The notes under the pieces: model-generated
The model's input: only the letters and a program-made list of their open reading frames with translations
Database searches by the model: none
What the model was told of the DNA's origin: nothing
Source of the DNA: Thermodesulfovibrio sp.
GTDB lineage: Bacteria; Nitrospirota; Thermodesulfovibrionia; Thermodesulfovibrionales; Thermodesulfovibrionaceae
Assembly (NCBI GenBank): GCA_025060075.1
Contig: JANXCZ010000048.1
Span: 1 to 35,062 of the forward strand
Direction: 5' to 3'
DNA: 35,062 nucleotides
In this document: positions 20,991-30,551 of the stretch, piece after piece
How the letters are laid out: the number at the start of each line of letters is the position of its first letter
Position numbering within the stretch: position 1 is the first letter of the stretch
Program-made: the position numbers and the translations under genes

Positions 20991-21614
20991 ATGGCTTACA
21001 CAATTAATGATTTAAAGGCAAAAATAATTGAGATGTATCCAGAAATTAATGAACAGGGATTTAAGATTAATATTTATTATAATGAAGAAAAGCAGTCTTA
21101 CATCATTAGACTACAGAAGGGAGTCTCTGAACTTATTACTCATCTTGATAAAAAAGATGCCGATGATTGCATGAACAACATTAAATGTGTCCATCTCGGA
21201 GTGCAGATAGGTCAATTCATAAAGAATTTTGAGGAAAGAGAAAGATTTATGAGAGAAAAGCCTGAGATTGTATCTGAAGTAAAGGAAATGGAAAAAACCG
21301 TAGCTTTAGATGAAGAAGGCTACTTAAAGAACATTAATGATTGGAATGAAAAAGTTGCTCAGATGATTGCTTTCAGAGAGGGCTTGGGAGTTTTAAATAA
21401 AGATCAGCTTGAGATAGTAAGGTTTATAAATGAATACTACAAAAAATATAATTATTTTCCAGTTTTAAACTATGTATGTAAAAATGTTCACCAACCAAAA
21501 AACTGTATAGCAGAAAAATTGATTGATCCCATCGTTGCATGGAAGATTGCAGGACTTCCAAAGCCTGATGATACACTGATAAATATAGTAAAATATGGAG
21601 TGACACCAACATAA
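20991..21614 (+). CDS. Two-domain protein: unknown N-terminal domain + C-terminal DsrC/TusE-like domain lacking the conserved C-terminal cysteines
   Basis: Residues ~103-207: VALDEEGYLKNINDWNEKVAQMIAFREGLGVLNKDQLEIVRFINEYYKKYNYFPVLNYVCKN...DPIVAWKIAGLPKPDDTLINIV matches the DsrC pattern DEDGFL..DW...IA..EGI..L...H..II.FL..YY.......P..R.L.K...GPGKGACKMAGLPKPTGCV, but ACK->AWK and TGCV->DDTL. Confidence 0.7.
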   Translation: MAYTINDLKAKIIEMYPEINEQGFKINIYYNEEKQSYIIRLQKGVSELITHLDKKDADDCMNNIKCVHLGVQIGQFIKNFEERERFMREKPEIVSEVKEMEKTVALDEEGYLKNINDWNEKVAQMIAFREGLGVLNKDQLEIVRFINEYYKKYNYFPVLNYVCKNVHQPKNCIAEKLIDPIVAWKIAGLPKPDDTLINIVKYGVTPT

Positions 21615-23332
21615 TGGATTACTCTATAAAAATCGGTGGAGAAGCAGGCCAGGGTATCCAGACAATAGGCGATACCCTGGCACATATTTTTGCACGTGCA
21701 GGTTATTATGTCTTTACTCATCAAGATTATGAATCCCGCATAAGGGGAGGGCATAATTTTTATCAGATAAGAATCTCAGACAGACAAATAACTGCATCAA
21801 GAAGTTCTATTGATGTTCTCGTTGCCCTTGATTTAGAAAGTATAAATCAGCATGAAAAGGAACTAAGTGTGCAAGGTCATGTACTATATGATTCCTCATA
21901 TCTCAAACAAAGGTTTGATAAACCCAATTTTCTGGATATACCTCTAACAGAGCTTGCTTTAACCTATGGTGGAAATAAAATAATGGCAAACACAGTAGCA
22001 GTTGGTGCAGTATTAGGCATGCTGGGAATGAATCCCGAAATAATGTATGAAATGATAAGAAAAACCTTTAAGAAAAAAGGAGACGAAATAGTTCAGGCAA
22101 ATCTTAAGTCAGCAGAAGCAGGTTATAAATTTGCAAAGGAAAAATGTCTTACTTGTTCCTTCATGGTTTCTGGGTTTGAAAAACCTAAGATGCTTATAAC
22201 TGGTAATGAAGCAATAGGTTTAGGTGCTATTGCCTCAGGACTACAGTTTTATTCAGCCTATCCTATGACACCTTCAACAGGAATATTTAATTTCGTAGCA
22301 GAAAATGCAAAAGATTTCGGTATTGTTGTTGAACAGGCAGAGGATGAAATTGCAGCTATAAACATGGCTTTAGGAGCCTCCTTTGCAGGCGTAAGAGCTA
22401 TGACAGGAACATCAGGTGGTGGATTTGCCCTTATGGTAGAGGGGATATCCCTTGCAGCAATGACTGAAACACCTATTGTAATAGCCCTTGCCCAAAGACC
22501 GGGACCTGCCACAGGACTTCCAACAAGAACTGAACAGGCAGACTTACTTTTTGCTCTTTTTGCTGGTCATGGTGAGTTCCCTAAGGTAATATTTGCCCCT
22601 GGATCACCTGAACAGGCTTTTTATTTAACTAACAAAGCCTTTGATTTAGCAGAAAAATATCAAATAACAGCTATAATTCTTACAGATCAGTATTTGGCTG
22701 ATTCCCAATGGAGTTATTTAGAGTTTGACCTTTCAAAGCTTAAATATGAAGACTACCGATTAAGAGGTGATAATTTTAGAAACCTTAAAGAATATAAACG
22801 TCATCTTTTAACAGAGACAGGTATTTCACCATTAGGAGTACCAGGCGATGCAAATCATTTGGTTGTAACAGACAGTGATGAGCATGACGAAGAAGGACAC
22901 ATAATTGAGGATGCTGAGACAAGAATTAAAATGGTCGAAAAGAGACTTTTTAAGAAGTTGCCTTTTATCAAGAAAGAAATTTCACCCCCTAATCTTTACG
23001 GTGAAGGGAATCCAGAGATAGTTTTAGTATGCTGGGGTTCAACTTATGGAATAGTAAGAGAAGTTGTTGATGAGCTTTCAGATAAGTTCAGGATAGCCAT
23101 GTTACACTTTAGCGAAATTTATCCTTTTTCAGAGGACAAAAGCTGGCTTAATATTTTACAAAATGCAAAACTTATTTTAAATATAGAACAAAATGCTACA
23201 AGTCAGTTTGCAAAGCTAATTATGATGGAAACAGGTTTAGAAATTAAAAAGCATATAAATAGATTTGATGGAAGACCTTTTACAGTAGATGAGTTAAAGG
23301 AGAAGGTTTATGCCTACATTACAGGATTATAA
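21614..23332 (+). CDS. korA: 2-oxoacid:ferredoxin oxidoreductase, fused gamma-alpha subunit
   Basis: IKIGGEAGQGIQTIGDTLAHIFARAGYYVFTHQDYESRIRGGHNFYQIRIS (gamma), then GNEAIGLGAIASGLQFYSAYPMTPSTGI...QAEDEIAAINMALGASFAGVRAMTGTSGGGFALMVEG (alpha). TAATG coupling with upstream gene. Confidence 0.92.
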   Translation: MDYSIKIGGEAGQGIQTIGDTLAHIFARAGYYVFTHQDYESRIRGGHNFYQIRISDRQITASRSSIDVLVALDLESINQHEKELSVQGHVLYDSSYLKQRFDKPNFLDIPLTELALTYGGNKIMANTVAVGAVLGMLGMNPEIMYEMIRKTFKKKGDEIVQANLKSAEAGYKFAKEKCLTCSFMVSGFEKPKMLITGNEAIGLGAIASGLQFYSAYPMTPSTGIFNFVAENAKDFGIVVEQAEDEIAAINMALGASFAGVRAMTGTSGGGFALMVEGISLAAMTETPIVIALAQRPGPATGLPTRTEQADLLFALFAGHGEFPKVIFAPGSPEQAFYLTNKAFDLAEKYQITAIILTDQYLADSQWSYLEFDLSKLKYEDYRLRGDNFRNLKEYKRHLLTETGISPLGVPGDANHLVVTDSDEHDEEGHIIEDAETRIKMVEKRLFKKLPFIKKEISPPNLYGEGNPEIVLVCWGSTYGIVREVVDELSDKFRIAMLHFSEIYPFSEDKSWLNILQNAKLILNIEQNATSQFAKLIMMETGLEIKKHINRFDGRPFTVDELKEKVYAYITGL

Positions 23333-24161
23333 AGGTAAACAGCCTGCTTGGTGTCCTGGTTGTGGCAATTTTTCAATTCTCAGAGCTTTTAATGAAGCAG
23401 TGGTAGAACTTGGACTGAATCCTTATGAGTTTGTGATTGTATCTGGCATTGGACAAGCAGGTAAATTCCCACATTATACAAAATGTCATACATTTAATGG
23501 GCTTCATGGAAGAACACTTCCAGTAGCAACAGGGATAAAGCTTGCAAATAGTGCTCTTAAAGTTTTTGCAGTTGCAGGAGATGGTGACTGCTATGGTGAA
23601 GGTGGAAATCATCTTATTCATGCAATAAGACGTAATATAGATGTAAAACTTTTTGTTCATGATAATCAGATATATGGTTTAACCAAGGGACAGGCATCTC
23701 CTACGTCAATGAAAGGCATGGTAACAAAGACTCAACCCTTTGGAGTTTTTTCAGAGCAGTTTAATCCTCTTGCAATGGCAATAGCTTTAGATTGTAGTTT
23801 TGTAGCACGAGGTTTTGCAGGAGACATTGAGCATCTTAAGTATTTGTTTAAAGAAGCTATAAATCATAAAGGTTTTTCACTTATAGACATTCTTCAGCCT
23901 TGTGTTAGCTTTAATAAAATAAATACATTTGAGTGGTACAGGCAAAGAGTATACAGAATCCCTGAAGAGTATGATCCTTATGACAGAACAAAAGCCTTTG
24001 AAAAATCTCTTGAATGGGGAGATAAAATTCCAATAGGAATTCTATACAAAAAAGAAAAGCCTACATTTGAGGAAAATATACCGATAATAAAGGAAAAACC
24101 ACTTGTAAGTCATGAACCATATCTGGAAAAGCTCAAGGATCTTATGAAAAAGTTCTATTAA
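23310..24161 (+). CDS. korB: 2-oxoacid:ferredoxin oxidoreductase subunit beta
   Basis: KQPAWCPGCGNFSILRAF, GRTLPVATGIKLAN, VFAVAGDGDCYGEGGNHLIHAIRRN (TPP-binding GDG), DNQIYGLTKGQASPTS. Confidence 0.93.
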   Translation: MPTLQDYKGKQPAWCPGCGNFSILRAFNEAVVELGLNPYEFVIVSGIGQAGKFPHYTKCHTFNGLHGRTLPVATGIKLANSALKVFAVAGDGDCYGEGGNHLIHAIRRNIDVKLFVHDNQIYGLTKGQASPTSMKGMVTKTQPFGVFSEQFNPLAMAIALDCSFVARGFAGDIEHLKYLFKEAINHKGFSLIDILQPCVSFNKINTFEWYRQRVYRIPEEYDPYDRTKAFEKSLEWGDKIPIGILYKKEKPTFEENIPIIKEKPLVSHEPYLEKLKDLMKKFY

Positions 24162-24234
24162 TACCTTTATTAAAGAATCCCTTAGTAAATCAGATAAATC
24201 TTACAAGGAAAAGCCTTATCCAGATAAATATAAT

Positions 24235-24260
24235 GAAAAGCTAAAATTTTCAAGCTTTTC
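24235..24260. terminator. Hairpin GAAAAGCT-N10-AGCTTTTC between convergent korB and glmM
   Basis: Perfect 8-bp inverted repeat in the convergent intergenic region. Confidence 0.5.
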
Positions 24261-24278
24261 CTGACTATTTGAAATAAA

Positions 24279-24330
24279 CTTAGTAATAATTAATTTTCAC
24301 GGAATTGCTTGTTTTTAGAATATTACTAAG
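24279..24330. terminator. Second inverted repeat CTTAGTAATA ... TATTACTAAG overlapping the glmM stop
   Basis: Perfect 10-bp arms at 24279-24288 and 24321-24330. Confidence 0.35.
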
Positions 24331-25684
24331 AATTTAATATTTTATATGTTATTTCTTCAATTTCAGCTAAAACTTTTTTTAATCTTTCTTGATCTTCGTC
24401 TTCTACCATTATTCTTATCTTAGGCTCTGTTCCTGAAGGTCTTATAACGATTCTTCCATTCATTTCTTTTTCAAGTAGGCATGCTTTCTCTGATATTTGC
24501 TTTACTGCTTTTTTAACCTCTTCCTTTGAGAGTTTTTCTGGAATTTGTATATTTCTTAGAACCTGCGGATATCGGGGGATTTCTTTTACTAATTCGCTTA
24601 AAGATATTTGATTTTTCTTAATTATATATGCAATTTGAACTGCGGTAATTGGTCCATCTCCTGTATTTGTATAGTCCATGCATATTATATGTCCTGATTG
24701 TTCTCCTCCAAGATTGTATCCACCTCTTAGCATTTCCTCAACTACATATTTGTCTCCAACCTTTGTTCTTATTAGTTTTATGCCTAAATTTTTTAAGTAT
24801 CTTTCTACTCCCATATTGGTCATTATTGTTGCTACAACAGTATTCTTTTTTAGTTTTCTCTCATTCTTTAAATCTTGTGCCAGTATTGTCAGAATAAGGT
24901 CACCATCTACTATGTTTCCTTTTTCATCTACAAGAATTGTCCTGTCTGCATCTCCATCATGAGCAATTCCAAAATGTGCTTGTGTTTCCTTTACTTTTTT
25001 TATAAGGCACTCAGGATATAGGGCTCCGCAGTCTTTGTTTATGTTTAATCCATCAGGTTTATCATTAATCGTAATAACTTCAGCTCCAAGTTCATGAAAC
25101 AATGTTGGAGTTATCTTATAAGCAGCACCATTTGCAGGATCAATTACGACTCTTAGGCCTTCAAAGTTTGAATCCTTAGGAAGAGTTGATTTTATAAACT
25201 CTATATATCTTCCCTGTGCATCTTCAATTCTGTATGCCTTTCCCAGATCCTTTGCAGAAGGTCTTTCATAGGGGAAATTACTGTCATTTATTAAAATTTC
25301 AATTTCTTTTTCAATCTCCTCTGCAAGCTTGAAACCATTGTTAGAGAATATCTTTATTCCATTGTCACTAAATGGATTATGAGATGCTGATATTACTATT
25401 CCAGCATCAACTCTCATGCTTTTTACTAAAAAGGCAATAGCAGGAGTAGGAATTGGACCAACAAGATATACATCTCCTCCCATTGATGTTATTCCTGATG
25501 TTAAGGCAGACTCTATAACATATCCTGATATTCTTGTGTCTTTACCAATTAAGAATTTAGGTTTATGGGAGAGTCTTCTTTTAAGTAAAAAGCATAAAGA
25601 CATACCTAGTTTTAAACATATCTCAGGTGTCATTGGATAGATATTTATGGTGCCTCTTATGCCATCAGTTCCAAAAATACTCAT
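24326..25684 (-). CDS. glmM: Phosphoglucosamine mutase
   Basis: MSIFGTDGIRGTIN, GIVISASHNPFSDNGIKIF, AHDGDADRTILVDEKGNIVDGD, GGEQSGHIICMDYTNTGDG, VIRPSGTEPKIRIMVE. Confidence 0.96.
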   Translation of the reverse strand: MSIFGTDGIRGTINIYPMTPEICLKLGMSLCFLLKRRLSHKPKFLIGKDTRISGYVIESALTSGITSMGGDVYLVGPIPTPAIAFLVKSMRVDAGIVISASHNPFSDNGIKIFSNNGFKLAEEIEKEIEILINDSNFPYERPSAKDLGKAYRIEDAQGRYIEFIKSTLPKDSNFEGLRVVIDPANGAAYKITPTLFHELGAEVITINDKPDGLNINKDCGALYPECLIKKVKETQAHFGIAHDGDADRTILVDEKGNIVDGDLILTILAQDLKNERKLKKNTVVATIMTNMGVERYLKNLGIKLIRTKVGDKYVVEEMLRGGYNLGGEQSGHIICMDYTNTGDGPITAVQIAYIIKKNQISLSELVKEIPRYPQVLRNIQIPEKLSKEEVKKAVKQISEKACLLEKEMNGRIVIRPSGTEPKIRIMVEDEDQERLKKVLAEIEEITYKILNS

Positions 25685-26337
25685 AACTGCCTCCTTAATT
25701 TAATATTTACATAAACAGTATCTCTGTCTGTTCTAAAAATTTTACCTTCTGGATTAATCTTTGCTTGTATGTTAAGATCTTCACTTATTCCTTCTATATC
25801 TATAGTTTCAGTTTTAATAACACGGATTCTATCAAGTTCTCTTTTTGCTCCTTCTATTTTAATAGAAGAGGGCTCAGAACTTACTGCTGCTACATAAAAT
25901 CCCTTTGAGGGATTACCTGTGAGAACTACCTTAACTGGCACTATCTTTTGTGATTTTTCATCCAAGTATATCTTAATTTGAGAAGGTTCGATTCTTAGTA
26001 TCTCAATACCTCTTGGTAGTTTTACAGAAGATTTAGTTATAGGAATTAGGTTTTCACCGAGCTTGACATTAGATAGATCAATCACAACTCTGACATTATT
26101 TTGCATTAATTCTTTAAGAATTCTTTCCCTTGCAGAGACTGAGATTGTTACCTTTTTTACATTCTGTTTTAGTATTTCCATCCCTGATGGAGTATTTTTA
26201 AACTCTATAGGAACTTCCAAAGAGGTTTCTGTTTGACCTTTAAAAGTAACAAAAAACCATAAAAATATAGCCAATGCAATAGAGATTATTTTAAATGTTA
26301 GGTTTTCTGATAAAAATCTTCTAAAGGTTCTCTTCAT
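25681..26337 (-). CDS. YbbR/CdaR-like domain protein
   Basis: N-terminal TM anchor (FKIISIALAIFLWFFVTF), YbbR-like repeats (VPIEFKNTPSGMEIL, VKVVLTGNPSKGFYVAAVSSEPSSIKIEG); between cdaA and glmM. Confidence 0.85.
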   Translation of the reverse strand: MKRTFRRFLSENLTFKIISIALAIFLWFFVTFKGQTETSLEVPIEFKNTPSGMEILKQNVKKVTISVSARERILKELMQNNVRVVIDLSNVKLGENLIPITKSSVKLPRGIEILRIEPSQIKIYLDEKSQKIVPVKVVLTGNPSKGFYVAAVSSEPSSIKIEGAKRELDRIRVIKTETIDIEGISEDLNIQAKINPEGKIFRTDRDTVYVNIKLRRQL

Positions 26338-27101
26338 TTTCTTTCTCTCGCTGATGTGAACAGATTTGTTAGTGTCTGACGTAACTTTTCCATATCAAGA
26401 TTACTTTCAAGTTTTCCATTAAAGGCAAGCGATATAGAGCCTGTCTCTTCTGAAATAATTACTGCTACTGCATCAGTCTCCTCTGTTATTCCCAGAGCTG
26501 CTCTATGTCTTGTACCATATGTTTTGCTTAAATCTGCTCCTAATTTTATTGGCAAAAAACATCCTGCTGCAAGAATTCTATTTCCTTTTATTATTACTGC
26601 TCCATCATGAATAGGACTTGTAGGATGAAAGATGCTCATTAAAAGTTCTTTCGTTACTCTTGCATCAAGAGGTACTCCAATTTCAATATATTCTGAAAGA
26701 CTTACGTCTCTTTCAAAAACAATAAGAGCACCTATCTTCTTGTTGGCAAGTGCTTGAGAGGCTTTTACTATTTCCTCTATGGTTTTCATTTCTCCAGCAG
26801 AACTGAATCTATGAAAAAGAGGAGTCTCTCCCATCTGAGCAAGAGCTTTTCTTATTTCTGGCTGAAAAAGAATTATTAAAACGATAACAATTTGTGTCCA
26901 GAAACTTTGAATAAGCCAGTCAAGAGTATAGAGTTCAAAAAACCTTGAAATTAAAGAAATTGCAAGTAATACTCCAACTCCAATAAGCATCCTTGCTGCA
27001 CGAGTTCCCTTAACCAGTATAAATATCTTATAAATGATAAAAGAAACAATCGCTATGTCAATTAAATCTTGCCATCTTAGTTGTTCAAAAAATTTTTCCA
27101 T
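26334..27101 (-). CDS. cdaA: Diadenylate cyclase (c-di-AMP synthase), membrane-bound CdaA type
   Basis: Three TM segments then LIVFERDVSLSEYIEIGVPLDARVTKELLMSIFHPTSPIHDGAVIIKGNRILAAGCFLPI...YGTRHRAALGITEETDAVAVIISEETGSIS (DGA and RHR motifs). Confidence 0.95.
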   Translation of the reverse strand: MEKFFEQLRWQDLIDIAIVSFIIYKIFILVKGTRAARMLIGVGVLLAISLISRFFELYTLDWLIQSFWTQIVIVLIILFQPEIRKALAQMGETPLFHRFSSAGEMKTIEEIVKASQALANKKIGALIVFERDVSLSEYIEIGVPLDARVTKELLMSIFHPTSPIHDGAVIIKGNRILAAGCFLPIKLGADLSKTYGTRHRAALGITEETDAVAVIISEETGSISLAFNGKLESNLDMEKLRQTLTNLFTSARERK

Positions 27102-27104
27102 AGT

Positions 27105-27698
27105 TTAGGACAATACTTCTTTGTTAATTTTTATTGGAATGTTTTTTCTTACTGACATTAAAAAGGAGTTCAAAAAAGCTTCATCAGATATTTCACTTTT
27201 ATCCTTTGCTAACATAATAGTTTGCAAAGTTTTGGAAATAGTTATGTTTCTCTTGAGAAAAGCTTCATATTGAGCAGGAGTTATCTTATTAAGCTTTAGA
27301 GTCTGAAAATATATGTCTTTTTGAAAGACTCCATTTCTTTTGAATCTTGGATCGTTAATGATTGCATCTTGGATTTCTTTATTTGTTGCCTCAATTTTAT
27401 ATTTCTTTGCTAAATAAAGCAATACTTCTTCATTAATTAAATCTTCAAGAACCTTTTCCTTAAGTTTTTTTTCCAAATCTTCGGAAGATTTTTGCCCAAA
27501 TACCTCTCTGTAGACTCTTAATGTTTCATCATACTGTCTCCAGAAACGCTCTGTTGTAATTTTTTGCCCACCAACTTCTGCTACTGTATTGGTAGGCTGA
27601 TTGTCTACAGTGCCTACGCCCCAGAAAATAAAGGTGATTATTACAATAAAAAATAGAAAATAAAAATATTTTGCATTTTTTCTGAGTGTTTTTATCAC
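27105..27698 (-). CDS. SurA N-terminal-domain, membrane-anchored periplasmic chaperone-like protein (no PPIase domain)
   Basis: N-terminal TM (YFYFLFFIVIITFIFWGVG); VAEVGGQKITTERFWRQYDE...LKEKVLEDLINEEVLLYLAKKYKIEATNKEIQDAI; ends before any rotamase domain. Confidence 0.75.
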   Translation of the reverse strand: MIKTLRKNAKYFYFLFFIVIITFIFWGVGTVDNQPTNTVAEVGGQKITTERFWRQYDETLRVYREVFGQKSSEDLEKKLKEKVLEDLINEEVLLYLAKKYKIEATNKEIQDAIINDPRFKRNGVFQKDIYFQTLKLNKITPAQYEAFLKRNITISKTLQTIMLAKDKSEISDEAFLNSFLMSVRKNIPIKINKEVLS

Positions 27699-27811
27699 CG
27701 TAATCCTCCCTCTTAAATGGTCTTAACTTTTTACTTTAAAAGAATTTTTTAGCATAAGGCAAGCTATGATATAATAAAAAAGCTAAAATCAAAACTTTAT
27801 GGGGTGAAAAA

Positions 27812-28012
27812 ATGCCTATATATGAGTATGAGTGTAAAAACTGTGGAGAGTATTTTGAGATCCTGGTTTTTGGTAAAAAGACTATCTCATGCCCCAAATG
27901 TGGCTCATATGAGTTAAATAAGAAATTTTCTACTTTTGCTACAAGAGGCTTAGAGAAAGGAAATTCAAGATGTGGTTCCTGTAAAGTCTCCTCATGTAGC
28001 ACATGTAAATAA
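27812..28012 (+). CDS. FmdB-family zinc ribbon protein
   Basis: MPIYEYECKNCGEYFEILVFGKKTISCPKCGSYELNKKFSTFA. Confidence 0.9.
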   Translation: MPIYEYECKNCGEYFEILVFGKKTISCPKCGSYELNKKFSTFATRGLEKGNSRCGSCKVSSCSTCK

Positions 28013-28070
28013 ATTTTATCCATCTTATCCTAAATGAACCTCATAATACAAAAAATTTAAGGAGTAACTT

Positions 28071-30551
28071 ATGCCAAATGTTTTGAAAGTTAGTATTGAA
28101 GAGGAAATGAAGACAAGTTACCTTGATTACGCAATGAGCGTAATCATAGGTAGAGCTCTTCCTGATGTAAGAGATGGACTTAAACCTGTTCAGAGAAGAA
28201 TTCTTTATGCCATGTTTCGTGAAGGATTGCTTGCTGGTAAAAAATACTCAAAATGTGCTGGAGTTGTTGGTGAAGTTCTGAAGAAGTATCATCCTCATGG
28301 AGACCAGGCAGTATATGATGCATTGGTAAGGCTTGCCCAAGACTTTAATATGAGATATCCATTGATAGATGGGCAGGGTAATTTTGGTTCTATTGATGGT
28401 GATCCACCTGCTGCTTATCGTTATACAGAGGCAAGACTTACAAAAATTGCCGAGGAGTTATTACAAGATATAGACAAAGAAACAGTGCCTTTTGTTCCAA
28501 ACTTTGATTCAACAACTCAAGAACCTCTTGTACTTCCTGCCCGTATTCCGAATCTTCTTATTAATGGTTCTTCAGGAATTGCAGTAGGAATGGCAACAAA
28601 TATACCACCACACAATCTTAATGAAATCGTAGATGCATTGATTAAGCTTCTTGATCATCCTCAAATATCAGTAGAAGAACTCTTAGATATTGTAAAAGGT
28701 CCTGATTTTCCAACTGGTGGCATAATTTATGGTACTGAGGGAATTAGAGATCTCTATTTAACAGGCAGAGGACTTATAAAAATAAGAGCAAAGGTTAAAA
28801 TTGAAAGGGAAACAAAGGTTAAAAAGGCTAAAGGTTTGTCATTGATTGAAGCAGAACCTGACACGAAAGGATTCAAAGAAAGAATTGTAATCACAGAAGT
28901 TCCATATCAAGTAAATAAAGCTAAGCTTGTTGAGAAAATAGCAGAGCTTGTAAGAGAAAAGAAAATTGAAGGAATAACAGAAATAAGAGATGAATCAAAC
29001 AGAGAAGGCATAAGAGTGGTTCTTGAACTTAGAAAAGGAGAGATGCCAGAGGTAATTCTCAATAATCTATATAAACATACTCAGATGGAGACTACATTTG
29101 GTGGAATAATGCTTGCAATAGTTGATGGTCAACCAAAGATTTTAAACTTAAAGGAAGCTTTATGGGAGTTTCTAAAACATAGAAAAGATGTTGTAATAAA
29201 AAGAACGGCTTTTGATCTTAAGAAGGCTGAACACCAAGCCCATATACTACTTGGACTAAAAATAGCTGTTGAAAATCTTGATGAGATAATCTCTATAATT
29301 AGAAGCTCTCAAAATCCTGAGGAAGCTAAGATTAATCTTATGAACAGATTTCCATTGACAGAAATTCAGGCACAAGCAATACTTGATATGAGACTGCAAA
29401 AACTTACAGGCTTAGAAAGAGAAAAAATCATAAAAGATTATGAAGAAATCCTTAAGGAAATTGAGCGACTAAGAGCAATACTTGAGAATGAAGAGTTAGT
29501 AAAAAATATTATTAAGGAAGAGCTTATTGAGATAAAGCAAAAATATGGAGATGAAAGAAAAACCGAGATAGAGACTGAAAAAAAGGAGACAAAGCCTGAG
29601 GATTTCATTAAACATGAAGATATGGTAATAACTCTTACACATCTTGGCTACATAAAGAGAACTTCTCTGTCTGATTACAGAAGTCAGAAAAGAGGAGGCA
29701 AAGGGCTTACTCCTATGGAGACTCTTACAGATGACTATCTTGAGACAGTTTTAGTAGGATCAACGCATGATCATATAATGTTTTTCAGTAATCTTGGAAG
29801 AGTCTATTGTCTTAAGGTTTATCAAATTCCCGAGGCTGGAAGACTCTCTAAGGGAAAGGCTATTGTAAATCTCTTACCTCTTCAGGAGGGAGAGAAAATA
29901 ACTACTGCATTGGTATGTAAGGATATTGAAGAAGGTTATCTTATGATGTTTACAAAAAAGGGATTTGTTAAAAAAACATCTCTTGAAGAGTTTAAAAATA
30001 TAAGACAAAAAGGAGTTTTTGCTATAGAGCTTGAAGAAGGCGATGAACTAATATCAGTTAGAAAGACAACAGGGAAGAATCAGCTTATAATTGCTACTAA
30101 AATGGGCATGGCATTAAGATTTAGCGAAGAAGATGTAAGGGCTATGGGAAGGACAGCTCGTGGTGTAATTGGAATAAGATTTTCAGAGCCTGAGGATGAA
30201 GTAGTATCTGCTGATGTTTTATCTGAAGGTGCCTTTGTTCTTACAATTACAGAGAAAGGAATTGGTAAGAAAACTCCAATTGAAGAGTATCGTCTACAGC
30301 ATAGAGCAGGTGTGGGAGTAAAGAATATTAGGCTTTCTTCAAAGACTGGAAAAGTAGTCTCATCTATTCAAGTAAGGGAAGATGATGAGATAATAGTTTG
30401 TAGTAATAGTAAGATGATAAGGCTCAAGGTTTCTCAAATTCGTACTCAAGGAAGAGACACAACAGGAGTAAGAATAATTGATCTTTCTGCTGATGATAAT
30501 GTTGTTAGCATTGGAAGAATATTAGAAGGAGAGGAAAATGTCAATTTATAA
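28071..30551 (+). CDS. gyrA: DNA gyrase subunit A
   Basis: [69 protein letters not shown] (catalytic Tyr), GyrA-box QKRGGKG distinguishes it from ParC. Confidence 0.95.
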   Translation: MPNVLKVSIEEEMKTSYLDYAMSVIIGRALPDVRDGLKPVQRRILYAMFREGLLAGKKYSKCAGVVGEVLKKYHPHGDQAVYDALVRLAQDFNMRYPLIDGQGNFGSIDGDPPAAYRYTEARLTKIAEELLQDIDKETVPFVPNFDSTTQEPLVLPARIPNLLINGSSGIAVGMATNIPPHNLNEIVDALIKLLDHPQISVEELLDIVKGPDFPTGGIIYGTEGIRDLYLTGRGLIKIRAKVKIERETKVKKAKGLSLIEAEPDTKGFKERIVITEVPYQVNKAKLVEKIAELVREKKIEGITEIRDESNREGIRVVLELRKGEMPEVILNNLYKHTQMETTFGGIMLAIVDGQPKILNLKEALWEFLKHRKDVVIKRTAFDLKKAEHQAHILLGLKIAVENLDEIISIIRSSQNPEEAKINLMNRFPLTEIQAQAILDMRLQKLTGLEREKIIKDYEEILKEIERLRAILENEELVKNIIKEELIEIKQKYGDERKTEIETEKKETKPEDFIKHEDMVITLTHLGYIKRTSLSDYRSQKRGGKGLTPMETLTDDYLETVLVGSTHDHIMFFSNLGRVYCLKVYQIPEAGRLSKGKAIVNLLPLQEGEKITTALVCKDIEEGYLMMFTKKGFVKKTSLEEFKNIRQKGVFAIELEEGDELISVRKTTGKNQLIIATKMGMALRFSEEDVRAMGRTARGVIGIRFSEPEDEVVSADVLSEGAFVLTITEKGIGKKTPIEEYRLQHRAGVGVKNIRLSSKTGKVVSSIQVREDDEIIVCSNSKMIRLKVSQIRTQGRDTTGVRIIDLSADDNVVSIGRILEGEENVNL

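Noticed and set aside
21424-21754. Minus-strand ORFs 21424-21612 and 21488-21754
   Set aside because: Antisense to the DsrC-like and korA genes, no recognisable protein character.
24649-24962. Plus-strand ORFs opposite glmM
   Set aside because: Antisense shadow ORFs within a strongly conserved glmM frame.
27736-28023. 95-aa minus-strand ORF opposite the FmdB-like gene
   Set aside because: FmdB zinc-ribbon frame on the plus strand is unambiguous; the antisense ORF is a shadow.
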